NCBI GenBank assembly: GCA_002254895.1
Contig: NJDF01000053.1
Coordinates: 1-11,483 of the forward strand
From: Thermoprotei archaeon ex4572_64
GTDB lineage: Archaea > Thermoproteota > Thermoprotei > Thermoproteales > Thermocladiaceae
Direction of reading: 5' to 3'
Length of the DNA stretch: 11,483 nucleotides
The position numbers and the translations under genes were made by a program. Below are positions 1 to 6,575 of this stretch, piece by piece. Position 1 is the stretch's first letter. Every line of letters begins with the position of its first letter. A model generated the notes under the pieces. It searched no databases, was not told where the DNA came from, and worked only from the letters and a program-made list of their open reading frames with translations.

Positions 1-1
1 A

Positions 2-280
2 AGTGTAGGTATTGATGTGGAGACTGGAAAGATAGATATCGACATTATAATGACTGGAAAGCCAAGAAGTACTCAAGAGAAGGTAGCAACACTCATCAAC
101 ATAATTACAAAACTTGAGGAATTTAATAATGGAAAACCTGTCAAGATTGATGATATATATAGAGAGGGTGAGAATTACGGTATGGATAGAACAACCATAG
201 ATAAGCTGATAAACATGTTAATTAAGAGTGGTGAACTTTATCAACCAAAGCCTGGATATGTTAAGAGAGTAACTCTTTAA
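2..280 (+). CDS. mcm: Replicative helicase MCM, C-terminal end (partial, runs off the left edge)
   Basis: These are the last 92 codons of an MCM helicase, the hexameric ATPase that unwinds DNA at archaeal replication forks. The frame is open to the left edge, so the GTG at 17 is internal and not a start. The first visible residues (GIDVETGKIDIDIIMTG) match the linker after the AAA+ domain. They are followed by a winged-helix domain: helices around KVATLINIITKLEE and DRTTIDKLINMLIKSGE, then a beta wing ending in PGYVKRV. This ending is characteristic of archaeal MCM proteins, where the domain modulates helicase activity. The ATPase core lies outside the window. The next gene starts 24 bases downstream. 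Family identity is recognised from the C-terminal pattern only. Confidence 0.85.
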   Translation, partial: SVGIDVETGKIDIDIIMTGKPRSTQEKVATLINIITKLEEFNNGKPVKIDDIYREGENYGMDRTTIDKLINMLIKSGELYQPKPGYVKRVTL

Positions 281-304
281 CTGTAGTAAGTAAAGTTTAG
301 GTAT

Positions 305-1177
305 GTGAGTGTTATAAGACCTTTCGATCCATGGAGAAGTGAATTATGTACTTGCCCACCCAAATATACATTAAACCCATACACTGGATGTTCACATAAA
401 TGTCTATACTGCTACGCAACGTCATATATAGGCTATAGGGAGAGTACTCCCAAGAAGGACATTATTAGACGCGTAATGAAGGATTTAGAGAGAATTAATC
501 ACTCCCTACCTGTAAACTTATCAACATCAAGTGATCCTTATCCACCTATTGAGGAGAAGGTAAGAATTACTAGGAAAGTTCTTGAACTTTTAGTAAGGAA
601 TAATTGCAAGATTCTCATAACTACAAAGAGCAACTTGGTTATTAAGGATTTAGATCTTATTAGTGTAGGTAGAGTTGCTGTAAGTATAACTATTACTTAT
701 CTCGATGAGAATTTGGTGAAGAAGATAGAACCTAACGCTCCAAGTCCTCAAGAAAGATTAAGAGCTATTGAAGAACTTGTTAAACATAAAGTACCTGTAA
801 GTGTCAGAATCGACCCAATAATACCATACATAAATGATGATGATTATGTACTTAGAGAGTTAGTACGTACTCTTCATAACTTAGGTGTGAAGCATGTAGT
901 GACCTCAACATACAAGGCAAGACCTGATAATTTCAAGAGAGTGGTGAGTATGCTTCCAGAAGTTGAGAATAAGCTAAGAAGACTATACTATGATGAAGGC
1001 TTCATAATTCACGGATATAGATACTTGAGAAGAGAGAAGAGAGAGAAACTCCTTAGGCCTATAATTAGTGAAGCTAGAAGATTAGATATGGAGTATGCAA
1101 CTTGTAGAGAAGGCTTAAAAAGTTCTGAATGGTTTAATGCAAAGTCATGTGATGGAACGCACTTGATACCTGAGTAA
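305..1177 (+). CDS. Radical SAM protein, SplB/COG1533 family
   Basis: A 290-residue radical SAM protein. The cluster-binding motif CxxxCxxC is at Cys29, Cys33 and Cys36 (GCSHKCLYCYA), preceded by the LNPYTGC segment typical of the SplB-like family, and followed by STSSDPYPPIEEK (around residues 73-85), another family hallmark. Such proteins bind a [4Fe-4S] cluster and cleave S-adenosylmethionine to a 5'-deoxyadenosyl radical. Bacterial SplB repairs spore photoproduct, but archaea make no spores and most COG1533 members have no known substrate, so no substrate is assigned. The start is GTG at 305; an ATG two bases earlier meets a stop at once. It follows mcm by 24 bases. A weak TATA-like stretch (275-280) over the mcm stop is about 28 bases upstream, so it may have its own promoter. 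It converges on the malate dehydrogenase gene with a 2-base gap. Confidence 0.85.
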   Translation: MSVIRPFDPWRSELCTCPPKYTLNPYTGCSHKCLYCYATSYIGYRESTPKKDIIRRVMKDLERINHSLPVNLSTSSDPYPPIEEKVRITRKVLELLVRNNCKILITTKSNLVIKDLDLISVGRVAVSITITYLDENLVKKIEPNAPSPQERLRAIEELVKHKVPVSVRIDPIIPYINDDDYVLRELVRTLHNLGVKHVVTSTYKARPDNFKRVVSMLPEVENKLRRLYYDEGFIIHGYRYLRREKREKLLRPIISEARRLDMEYATCREGLKSSEWFNAKSCDGTHLIPE

Positions 1178-1179
1178 TC

Positions 1180-2109
1180 CTATATGTACTTCCCTTTCAG
1201 CTTCTCAATTAGAGACTTTACATAACTTGCTGCTTTGTCTAATCTACTCTTCTCGTTCTTCGTTAATGATAATTCCACTATTCTCTCCACACCATTACGT
1301 CCAAGTATAGCCAATACTTCAAGTGCTATATCGCTATAGCCATATTCTCCATCTAGTATGGCTGTTAATGGCGTAATTTTTCTCTGATTCTTAACTATAC
1401 ACTCAATCATTAACGCAATGCCAGCTCCTGGCGCGTGATATGCACTCCATTTTTTCAATCTAGTTATCTCTTCACCTGCCTTGACTACTTTATGTATTAC
1501 TTCTTCAATTTCGCTAAATGTTAAGAGTTCTGTAAGTGCTTGTGCACCTACACGTGTAAGTCTCGGTATTGGTATCATTTCTTCACCATGTTGACCTAGA
1601 ACTACAGCTTCAATATCTGACGGTGATATACTTAATTTCTTAGCGATGTAGTATCTGAATCTACCTGCATCTAAAATACCACTAAAACCTATTACTCTAC
1701 TTCTTTCAAAACCTGTAATTTTCCACGCCAAGTAAGTCATCACATCTAAAGGGTTGGTAACAATGATAAGTATAGCTTTAGGAGCATACTCTTTCACTTT
1801 CTCACACACATCCTTAATAATTTTTGCATTTTGTTCAAGAAGATCCTCACGCGTCATTCCTGGCTTTCTAGCAATTCCTGCAGTAACTACAACAATGTCT
1901 GAGTCCACTAGGTCTTTAAAATCATTAGAACCATAAACATCAACGTTTACACCAAGTATAGCCGCCATGTGTGCAAGATCTAGAGCTTCACCTTGAGGAA
2001 GACCTTCAACTACATCTATGAGAACAAGATCACCAAGTTCCTTAATGATCGTGTGAACAGCAACCGAACAACCAACACGACCTGAACCAATTATTGAAAT
2101 CTTAGTCAT
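1180..2109 (-). CDS. mdh: Malate dehydrogenase, LDH-like type, NAD(P)-dependent
   Basis: A 309-residue cytoplasmic dehydrogenase interconverting malate and oxaloacetate. The Rossmann fold opens at once with GSGRVG (residues 8-13), with Asp32 at the end of beta-2 where the adenosine ribose is bound, which favours NAD. The substrate loop ARKPGMTR carries Arg81 and Arg87; arginine at the first position is the malate signature, where lactate enzymes have glutamine. The TNPLDVMTY motif (118-126), catalytic Asp147 and substrate-binding Arg150 (LDAGR), and catalytic His174 (GQHGEE) are all present. Length is normal for the family. A strong TATA box at 2131-2140 lies 26-27 bases before the ATG, implying a transcript with almost no leader. 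It is transcribed alone and converges on the SplB-like gene. The role is the TCA cycle, in whole or in part. Confidence 0.95.
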   Translation of the reverse strand: MTKISIIGSGRVGCSVAVHTIIKELGDLVLIDVVEGLPQGEALDLAHMAAILGVNVDVYGSNDFKDLVDSDIVVVTAGIARKPGMTREDLLEQNAKIIKDVCEKVKEYAPKAILIIVTNPLDVMTYLAWKITGFERSRVIGFSGILDAGRFRYYIAKKLSISPSDIEAVVLGQHGEEMIPIPRLTRVGAQALTELLTFSEIEEVIHKVVKAGEEITRLKKWSAYHAPGAGIALMIECIVKNQRKITPLTAILDGEYGYSDIALEVLAILGRNGVERIVELSLTKNEKSRLDKAASYVKSLIEKLKGKYI

Positions 2110-2130
2110 GAATCAAGAAGAAGTGAAGGA

Positions 2131-2140
2131 TTTTATAAAA
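2131..2140 (-). promoter_or_regulatory. TATA box of malate dehydrogenase gene
   Basis: TTTTATAAAA, centred 26-27 bases upstream of the mdh ATG (2109). Archaeal TATA boxes sit about 26 bases before the transcription start, so transcription should begin at or within a base or two of the start codon. Confidence 0.7.
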
Positions 2141-2197
2141 ATTAATTAACATTCAATAATTAGTACCATTTATGAGGAATTAAAACGTTACAGTAAG

Positions 2198-2206
2198 ATT
2201 AAAATG
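2198..2206 (+). promoter_or_regulatory. Possible TATA box of the small membrane protein gene
   Basis: GATTAAAATG, centred about 32 bases before the ATG at 2235. The position fits an archaeal promoter with a leader of only a few bases, but in A+T-rich DNA such a match is weak evidence alone. Confidence 0.4.
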
Positions 2207-2234
2207 TTGAAACTACTCTTAATACCTAATTGTA

Positions 2235-2600
2235 ATGTCTGAAATTAAATGTGAAGAAGAGGAGAGAAGAAAAGAAAGAAAGTATTGGTTTTTTGGTATG
2301 TGGATGGATCCACCATATTTTATAGTTGCTGTTCTTGGTGTAATACTATTCATACTTGGTATAATCTTATTCATACTTTTCACACCTTTAATTATTGATG
2401 TTACTAGTTTAATGATATCAGTTATTGGTATACTCTTTTCAACAATTTCAACATTAAGCAATATTACTAAGAAGTATTTTGATGAAACTATTTCAAGATT
2501 GGAACGCAGATTCGAGTCTCTAGAACAAGAAATTAGGAAAGGCTTCTCTACACTTGAACAATTACTTAAAGAAATACGTAATGAATTACGTAAACGTTAA
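2235..2600 (+). CDS. Small two-helix membrane protein with C-terminal coiled coil
   Basis: A 121-residue protein of no family I recognise. The N-terminus (about 1-17) is highly charged, with EEEERRKERK and no signal peptide. Two hydrophobic segments follow, roughly 28-50 and 52-75, separated only by a proline-containing turn (TPLII). The last 45 residues (78-121) are charged and show heptad spacing of Ile/Leu/Phe (ISRLERRFESLEQEI), predicting a coiled coil that would lie in the cytoplasm along with the N-terminus. The shape suggests an oligomeric membrane anchor or scaffold; this is inference from topology alone. It stands alone between mdh (divergent) and a long non-coding stretch. Composition matches the window. 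The layout makes a real gene likely; function is unknown. Confidence 0.65.
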   Translation: MSEIKCEEEERRKERKYWFFGMWMDPPYFIVAVLGVILFILGIILFILFTPLIIDVTSLMISVIGILFSTISTLSNITKKYFDETISRLERRFESLEQEIRKGFSTLEQLLKEIRNELRKR

Positions 2601-3180
2601 TAATAAGATTTGGAAGAATTTATACAAGATTTTAAGATTATAATAACTTGCTCTTAAATCTAGTAGTGTCAATTCTTGAAGAAGTTATTAATTCTCTATA
2701 CTTTGTTGTAAAAAGGAACATCGCAACTATTAGTAATAGAAATGTTATTGAAGTAGCTAAATATAGCTCTTCAAGATGTTTATTTAAAAATTATTACCCT
2801 ACAATTACAAAATCTCTATTCTTAGGTGTTAATTCTTGTTCTCTATGTGAGTATCCATACATTATATTTGTTTACTTCTTCAATTATCTATGATATACAT
2901 CTCATATAGTAGATTATTTTAAAACTCTATTTCTTAAATATTGTAAATAATTTTTCTTTAACTCAATTACCTTAACTATTAATTCGTGTATCTTATTCTT
3001 AAATCAGCTCTCTTCTTCAGAGATTCTATTTTAAGTATTTTGAAATTCCTATAGAGCTTTCACATGGATTGGTATTCATAGAGTAAAAATGTTGTGAATA
3101 TTGATTTACATGTAATGGAGCTTTGCCATCAGTAGTGCTGATTGGTACTACTTATTTAGTGTTCTTTCATGTTGAAAATT
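2601..3180. other. Long A+T-rich stretch without a convincing gene
   Basis: About 600 bases separate the membrane-protein gene from the DRG-like gene. One open frame on the + strand (2648-2893, TTG start, 81 codons) has a TATA-like element (TTTATAC, about 2619-2625) 26 bases upstream. Its product, however, is rich in Ser, Asn, Tyr and Cys, lacks the Lys/Glu/Arg-rich composition of the neighbours and resembles no family I know. It is more likely chance or gene decay than a working gene. A short inverted repeat (AGTAGT 3131-3136 with ACTACT 3147-3152) is too small to interpret. I see no C/D-box pair, riboswitch, tRNA or repeat array here. Confidence 0.5.
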
Positions 3181-3190
3181 CTTTAAAAGG
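3181..3190 (+). promoter_or_regulatory. TATA box of the DRG-like gene
   Basis: CTTTAAAAGG preceded by an A-rich stretch (GAAAATT) that could serve as a B recognition element. It is centred about 31 bases before the ATG at 3217, which predicts a leader of no more than about five bases. Confidence 0.55.
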
Positions 3191-3216
3191 AGTTTAGTAG
3201 TAAGTTTTATCACGTT

Positions 3217-4242
3217 ATGGTTACTAACCTGCCACCTGAAGCTCGTGCTAAATGGATTAAAGTAATGGAGGCTAAAAGCTCTGAAGAGAAGCTTAGAGCT
3301 CTTGAGGAGTTTTTAAGTGCAATTCCTAAACATAAAGGTACTGAGAATCTTGTCCATTGGGTTCGTAGAAGAATTGCACAGCTTAGAAGGGAAATTGAAG
3401 AAAAGAAGATCAAAGAGAGAAGTGTAAGATCAGGTTCTGGTCTTAAATTCTATATAGAGAAGGAAGGTGATATTCAACTAGTCATTATAGGTCCACCAAG
3501 TTCTGGAAAATCAAGTCTCTTAAAGAACACTATGGCTATAGCACTTGCAAGAAACGCTGATGGTGTAATTATCCAGCTAGATGCAACTATGAGTATAAAG
3601 AAGCAGTTAGAGAGAATTTTAAGCATATTTAGACTTCACGGTATACACTTAAGTAAGCCCAAAGCTGCAATTAGAATTGAGCGTAAACATGCGGGAGGTA
3701 TTCAAATTATTGGTAAATTATGTGTGAGTCCTGAAGATGTGAAAAAACTTCTTCAAGATTATGGAATACGAAATGCTTTAGTTACTATTGAGGGTGAGGC
3801 AAGTATTGAAGATATTGAAGAAGCTATAATTAGAGAATACGTCTACAAGCCATCCATAGTGATGATTAATAAGATTGATCAGGCATTTTCAGGAATTGAT
3901 GATGAGGTTAGAGAGCTTGAGAAAAATTTCACCATAATTAAAACTTCACTAATTAAGTGTAGAATTGACTATGACGAGTTTTTAGAGAAAATTATGAAAA
4001 CTCTAGACTTAATTAGAATCTTCACTAAAGAGCCACACAACGTCAAGTTCTCAGATAAACCATTCATTGTCAAGAGAGGAGTAACTGTTGGTGAACTTGC
4101 AAGAATGCTGCACTCAAAACTCTATAAGAATTTCAAGTATGCTAAGATCTGGAGAGTAGAAACCTTTCCAAACTACTTCAAGAGAGTTGGCTTAGATTAC
4201 GTCTTAAATGATGGTGACGTTATTGAAATAAGAACACAATAA
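3217..4242 (+). CDS. DRG/OBG-like P-loop protein with TGS domain, switch regions missing
   Basis: A 341-residue homologue of the archaeal DRG family, ribosome-associated GTPases. The N-terminal helical region (NLPPEARAKW, then PKHKGTENL at 38-45 and basic helices to about 68) is typical of archaeal members. A P-loop follows at 92-100 (GPPSSGKSS). G4 is clear as NKID (218-221), G5 may be KTSLIK (242-247), and a TGS domain fills about 281-340 (PFIVKRGVTVGELA, FKYAKIW, RVGLDYVLNDGDVIEI). What is missing is striking: normal DRG proteins have some 50-60 residues between the P-loop and the segment LARNADGVIIQLDA, carrying switch I (G2) and the DxPG of switch II (G3). Here only about ten residues remain, in one unbroken frame. 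It may bind nucleotide but should not hydrolyse GTP canonically. It has its own TATA box, and the cupin gene follows closely. Confidence 0.85.
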   Translation: MVTNLPPEARAKWIKVMEAKSSEEKLRALEEFLSAIPKHKGTENLVHWVRRRIAQLRREIEEKKIKERSVRSGSGLKFYIEKEGDIQLVIIGPPSSGKSSLLKNTMAIALARNADGVIIQLDATMSIKKQLERILSIFRLHGIHLSKPKAAIRIERKHAGGIQIIGKLCVSPEDVKKLLQDYGIRNALVTIEGEASIEDIEEAIIREYVYKPSIVMINKIDQAFSGIDDEVRELEKNFTIIKTSLIKCRIDYDEFLEKIMKTLDLIRIFTKEPHNVKFSDKPFIVKRGVTVGELARMLHSKLYKNFKYAKIWRVETFPNYFKRVGLDYVLNDGDVIEIRTQ

Positions 4243-4273
4243 TTCTAATAAATGAAGTACAATTTTGAGAAGT

Positions 4274-4630
4274 ATGAGTACTAGAGAGAAGGTAATACAT
4301 TACAGTGAAGTAAGGCCAGAAGAAGTTAAAGGTGCAGTAAAGACTAGAATTAGAGTACTTATTAGTGAGAAAGATGGAGCACCAACATATGCTATGAGAA
4401 TTTTTGAAGTAGATCCTGGTGGTGAAATTCTCGAACATACACACCCATGGGAGCATGAGATCTTCATACTTAAAGGTAAGTTAAAGTTGAAGATTGGTGA
4501 TAAGTATTATGAAGTTAGTGAAGGAACAGCCATATACATACCGCCAAACATACCCCACGCCTACTGGAATGTTGGTCAAGAGGTAGCTGTATTCATATGT
4601 ACCATACCTATAAAACCTTCAAGAACGTGA
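4274..4630 (+). CDS. Small single-domain cupin protein
   Basis: A 118-residue cupin (Cupin_2 type), a single beta barrel that normally binds one metal ion. Motif 1 is GGEILEHTHPWEHEIFILKG, with metal-ligand candidates His55, His57 and Glu62 (numbered from the ATG at 4274). Motif 2 is the PPNIPHAYWN segment with His95. All expected ligands are present, so it should be a functional metal-binding fold. Substrate cannot be predicted; small cupins include isomerases, dioxygenases and sugar binders. The ATG at 4274 is preferred over an in-frame TTG at 4265 because a TATA-like CTAATAAATG (4245-4254) lies about 25 bases upstream of it. The gene follows the DRG-like gene by 31 bases, so co-transcription is possible. 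Confidence 0.8.
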   Translation: MSTREKVIHYSEVRPEEVKGAVKTRIRVLISEKDGAPTYAMRIFEVDPGGEILEHTHPWEHEIFILKGKLKLKIGDKYYEVSEGTAIYIPPNIPHAYWNVGQEVAVFICTIPIKPSRT

Positions 4631-4645
4631 GTTAGATGTGAGAAA

Positions 4646-4657
4646 AGGTTAAAAAAT
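4646..4657 (+). promoter_or_regulatory. Promoter of the tRNA-Lys gene
   Basis: AGGTTAAAAAAT preceded by GAGAAA, a good match to a B recognition element plus TATA box. It is centred about 30 bases before the first base of the tRNA, implying a short 5' leader to be removed by RNase P. Confidence 0.55.
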
Positions 4658-4683
4658 GCCTAAAAATTCAGATGAACAAGTCA

Positions 4684-4780
4684 GGGCCGGTAGCTCAGCT
4701 CGGTAGAGCGAGGAGTAAAGGAACTCCCTCTAAGCGGGCTCTTAACCCGTAGGTCCCGGGTTCAAATCCCGGCCGGCCCG
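4684..4780 (+). tRNA. tRNA-Lys(CUU) with a 23-nt intron at position 26/27
   Basis: The acceptor stem pairs 4684-4690 (GGGCCGG) with 4773-4779 (CCGGCCC). The D arm has GCTC/GAGC (4693-4696, 4706-4709). The anticodon arm is GCGGG/CCCGT (4734-4738, 4746-4750) around the loop CTCTTAA, giving anticodon CUU. The T arm is CCGGG-TTCAAAT-CCCGG (4756-4772). The discriminator is G4780, as usual for archaeal tRNA-Lys, and CCA is not encoded. Between the D stem and the anticodon stem there are 24 bases where one is expected. Removing 4711-4733 gives a standard 74-nt tRNA. The D stem sits next to the acceptor-strand side, so the intron lies at 26/27 and not at the canonical 37/38. The G-T pair at 27-43 is the only imperfection in the stems. 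Confidence 0.93.
4711..4733 (+). other. tRNA intron with bulge-helix-bulge motif
   Basis: The precursor folds into a relaxed bulge-helix-bulge. The central 4-bp helix pairs AGAG (4705-4708) with CTCT (4728-4731). The 5' bulge is CGA (4709-4711) and the 3' bulge is AAG (4732-4734). The inner 5-bp helix pairs GGAGT (4712-4716) with ACTCC (4723-4727) around a 6-base loop. The archaeal splicing endonuclease cuts after the second base of each bulge, that is after 4710 and after 4733. This is exactly the excision that restores a normal tRNA. No outer helix is visible (T4704 faces C4735). Confidence 0.85.
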
Positions 4781-4979
4781 CTATCTAGCTAGAACAATCC
4801 TACAAGATAGTCATGCATAGAGTTTTTGAAATTATATCAATAAGATTTTCCCATTCTTCAACAATTTTGATCATTTATTCTCCACTAAACTCAATTATAG
4901 ATTCTTAATTATAAGCCAAATCATAATTAAAGTTATTAGTAAGATTCATAATTAAGTAAACAACATACATTCTAGAACC

Positions 4980-5657
4980 ATGTACATTAAAGTTATTCCC
5001 GTAATTGACATTATGAGAGGAAAAGTTGTTCATGCAGTTTCAGGTAAGCGTGAAGAATATGAACCGTTAAGAGATAGCACGTTAACAAGCAGTGCTGATC
5101 CTTACGAACTTCTTAGAATCTTAAAAAGAAGAGGCTTTCATGAAGTATACATTGCTGACATTGACTCAATTACAAATACTGGAAGTAATGAACACGTGAT
5201 TAGAGAAGCTTTAAAACTTAACTTTAAAGTACTTGCAGATGTTGGTAGAAGTGGACTTTACAGAGAAGATACTCAAGATCTTGAATACGTTGTAGGCACA
5301 GAATACTTGAATTTTGAAGAATTAAAAGAATTAAAAGATAGAGTGTCAAGTCTAGATGTTGAGTATGGTATGGTTAAATTTAAAAACTGCAAGCTCAACA
5401 TTAATGACGTATTATCAATTCTCAACAGAGTAAGTGTTAAGAAGTTATTAATCATCTTTCTAGACCTTGTAGGTACTTTAAGAGGAATAGACATTAATCT
5501 TGTAAGTAAGGTAAGAAGTGCATATTCTAGAGAACTAATTGTAGGTGGTGGTGTTAGAGGTGTTGATGATATCTTAAGGTTGAAGAATATTGGAGTTAAT
5601 GGTGTGCTTGTAGCAACAGCACTACATAAGGGAATAGTTACAGAAACATACTACTAA
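4980..5657 (+). CDS. HisA/HisF-like TIM-barrel protein (COG1411 type)
   Basis: A 225-residue (beta/alpha)8 protein related to the histidine-pathway isomerase HisA. It starts with IPVIDIMRGKVVHAVSG, placing Asp10 at the position of the first catalytic Asp of HisA. A second acidic residue sits in LDLVGTLRGID (Asp162), and the C-terminal phosphate-binding loops are GGGVRG (189-194) and VATALHKG (211-218). The first phosphate motif after strand 3 is altered (ADVGRSGLY), as in the COG1411 group, which is distinct from true HisA. No other histidine gene is nearby; instead the neighbours belong to methanopterin-type cofactor synthesis, and relatives of this family are associated with that pathway. 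A phosphoribosyl-type substrate in C1-carrier synthesis is my inference. It converges on the DmrX-like gene with a 4-base overlap. A weak TATA-like ATAATTAAG (4948-4956) precedes it. Confidence 0.8.
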   Translation: MYIKVIPVIDIMRGKVVHAVSGKREEYEPLRDSTLTSSADPYELLRILKRRGFHEVYIADIDSITNTGSNEHVIREALKLNFKVLADVGRSGLYREDTQDLEYVVGTEYLNFEELKELKDRVSSLDVEYGMVKFKNCKLNINDVLSILNRVSVKKLLIIFLDLVGTLRGIDINLVSKVRSAYSRELIVGGGVRGVDDILRLKNIGVNGVLVATALHKGIVTETYY

Positions 5658-6358
5658 ACTACGTTCAGAACGTGTCTAGGATCTTCAAGAATAATTAATC
5701 CCATACTTCTTAATCCTTCAAGAATTTTCTTAACTAATGGGTGAGGCTTAACTATAACATCAACATCAGTAACTATAGCTCCTTTAGGACATGAATACAC
5801 ACATACCTTACATAAATTACATTTAAGAAGATCTATATGAGGACCATCACTTCTCAGGTAAATTGCTTTTTCTGGACACTTACTAATAACTAAGCATTTC
5901 TCACATTCTCTACATGAAGCTCTATTAATCATTATGGGCACTTTCGACTTAACTTCATGATCAGTATCGGAAGGGACGATAATTGTTGGTACTTGTGCTT
6001 TTAATGCATGTGCTACTAGGTTTGTAATTAAGGTGTCGCATATACCGTGAACTATCTTTGCCATGGTATTGAGTGTTGCAGGTGATATAACTACATACTT
6101 ATAGATTCCTAAATATACCCTAGCAGTTCTCGGATAAGACTTACCCTCATCCTTCTCAAAAATAAGATCACTAGGATAATCAAGTTTTTGAAAAGTTTTA
6201 ATTAAATCATCTAGAAGACCATACATTCTAAGTACTTCATAACCTGCATTTGAGACGTATAGTGTCACATTTATCTTTCTATCTAATAAACACTTTATAA
6301 CTTCTACACTTTCTTTAAGTAAATGTCCTGCACCACATACTCCCCACGCAATATTCAT
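5654..6358 (-). CDS. dmrX: Dihydromethanopterin reductase-like flavoprotein with two [4Fe-4S] clusters (DmrX type)
   Basis: A 234-residue flavin/iron-sulfur protein. The first 140 residues form a flavoprotein domain of the archaeoflavoprotein/DmrB group: IAWGVCGAGHLL at the N-terminus, and VISPATLNTMAKIVHGICDT (90-109), the FMN-contacting motif. The rest is a ferredoxin-like domain with two cluster motifs: Cys149, 152, 155, 161 (CxxCxxCx5CP) and Cys180, 183, 186, 190 (CxxCxxCx3CP). This architecture matches DmrX, which reduces dihydromethanopterin to tetrahydromethanopterin, the last step of synthesis of this C1 carrier, with electrons delivered through the clusters. All eight cysteines are intact. 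The beta-RFAP synthase gene 470 bases away on the other strand supports the assignment. The exact electron donor and the type of pterin are not evident. The start is ATG at 6358; no clear TATA box is seen upstream. Confidence 0.85.
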   Translation of the reverse strand: MNIAWGVCGAGHLLKESVEVIKCLLDRKINVTLYVSNAGYEVLRMYGLLDDLIKTFQKLDYPSDLIFEKDEGKSYPRTARVYLGIYKYVVISPATLNTMAKIVHGICDTLITNLVAHALKAQVPTIIVPSDTDHEVKSKVPIMINRASCRECEKCLVISKCPEKAIYLRSDGPHIDLLKCNLCKVCVYSCPKGAIVTDVDVIVKPHPLVKKILEGLRSMGLIILEDPRHVLNVV

Positions 6359-6575
6359 TTTAAACCTTTACGTATTTCTTCTAGACAAATCTTTCTCTAA
6401 ACAACACTGAAATTCATTCATTTATATCTAAGTTCTAACATACCTTCAAGCAAAGCTAGTAAAAGCTTATGAAGAACTTGATATCGATATGTAACTTTGA
6501 GAAGAACATACTAGTTAATTCAAATATCTTTCAACCAGTCACAATTTAGATGCTAAGGCAGTAATTTCCTCTTAA

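Noticed and set aside
305..1177. Calling the COG1533 protein spore photoproduct lyase
   Set aside because: The motif set defines the broader family only; archaea form no spores and the substrate is not established.
2648..2893. 81-codon + strand frame with TTG start in the long gap
   Set aside because: Composition is unlike the neighbouring genes and no motif is visible; it is kept only as a remark on the gap, despite a TATA-like element at suitable distance.
3131..3152. Inverted repeat AGTAGT/ACTACT with 10-base loop as an operator or terminator
   Set aside because: Six base pairs with a long loop in A+T-rich DNA is expected by chance, and archaeal terminators do not need hairpins.
4220..4456. 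78-codon open frame on the minus strand over the cupin gene
   Set aside because: It is an antisense shadow of a clear cupin, with Phe-, Ser- and Tyr-rich sequence.
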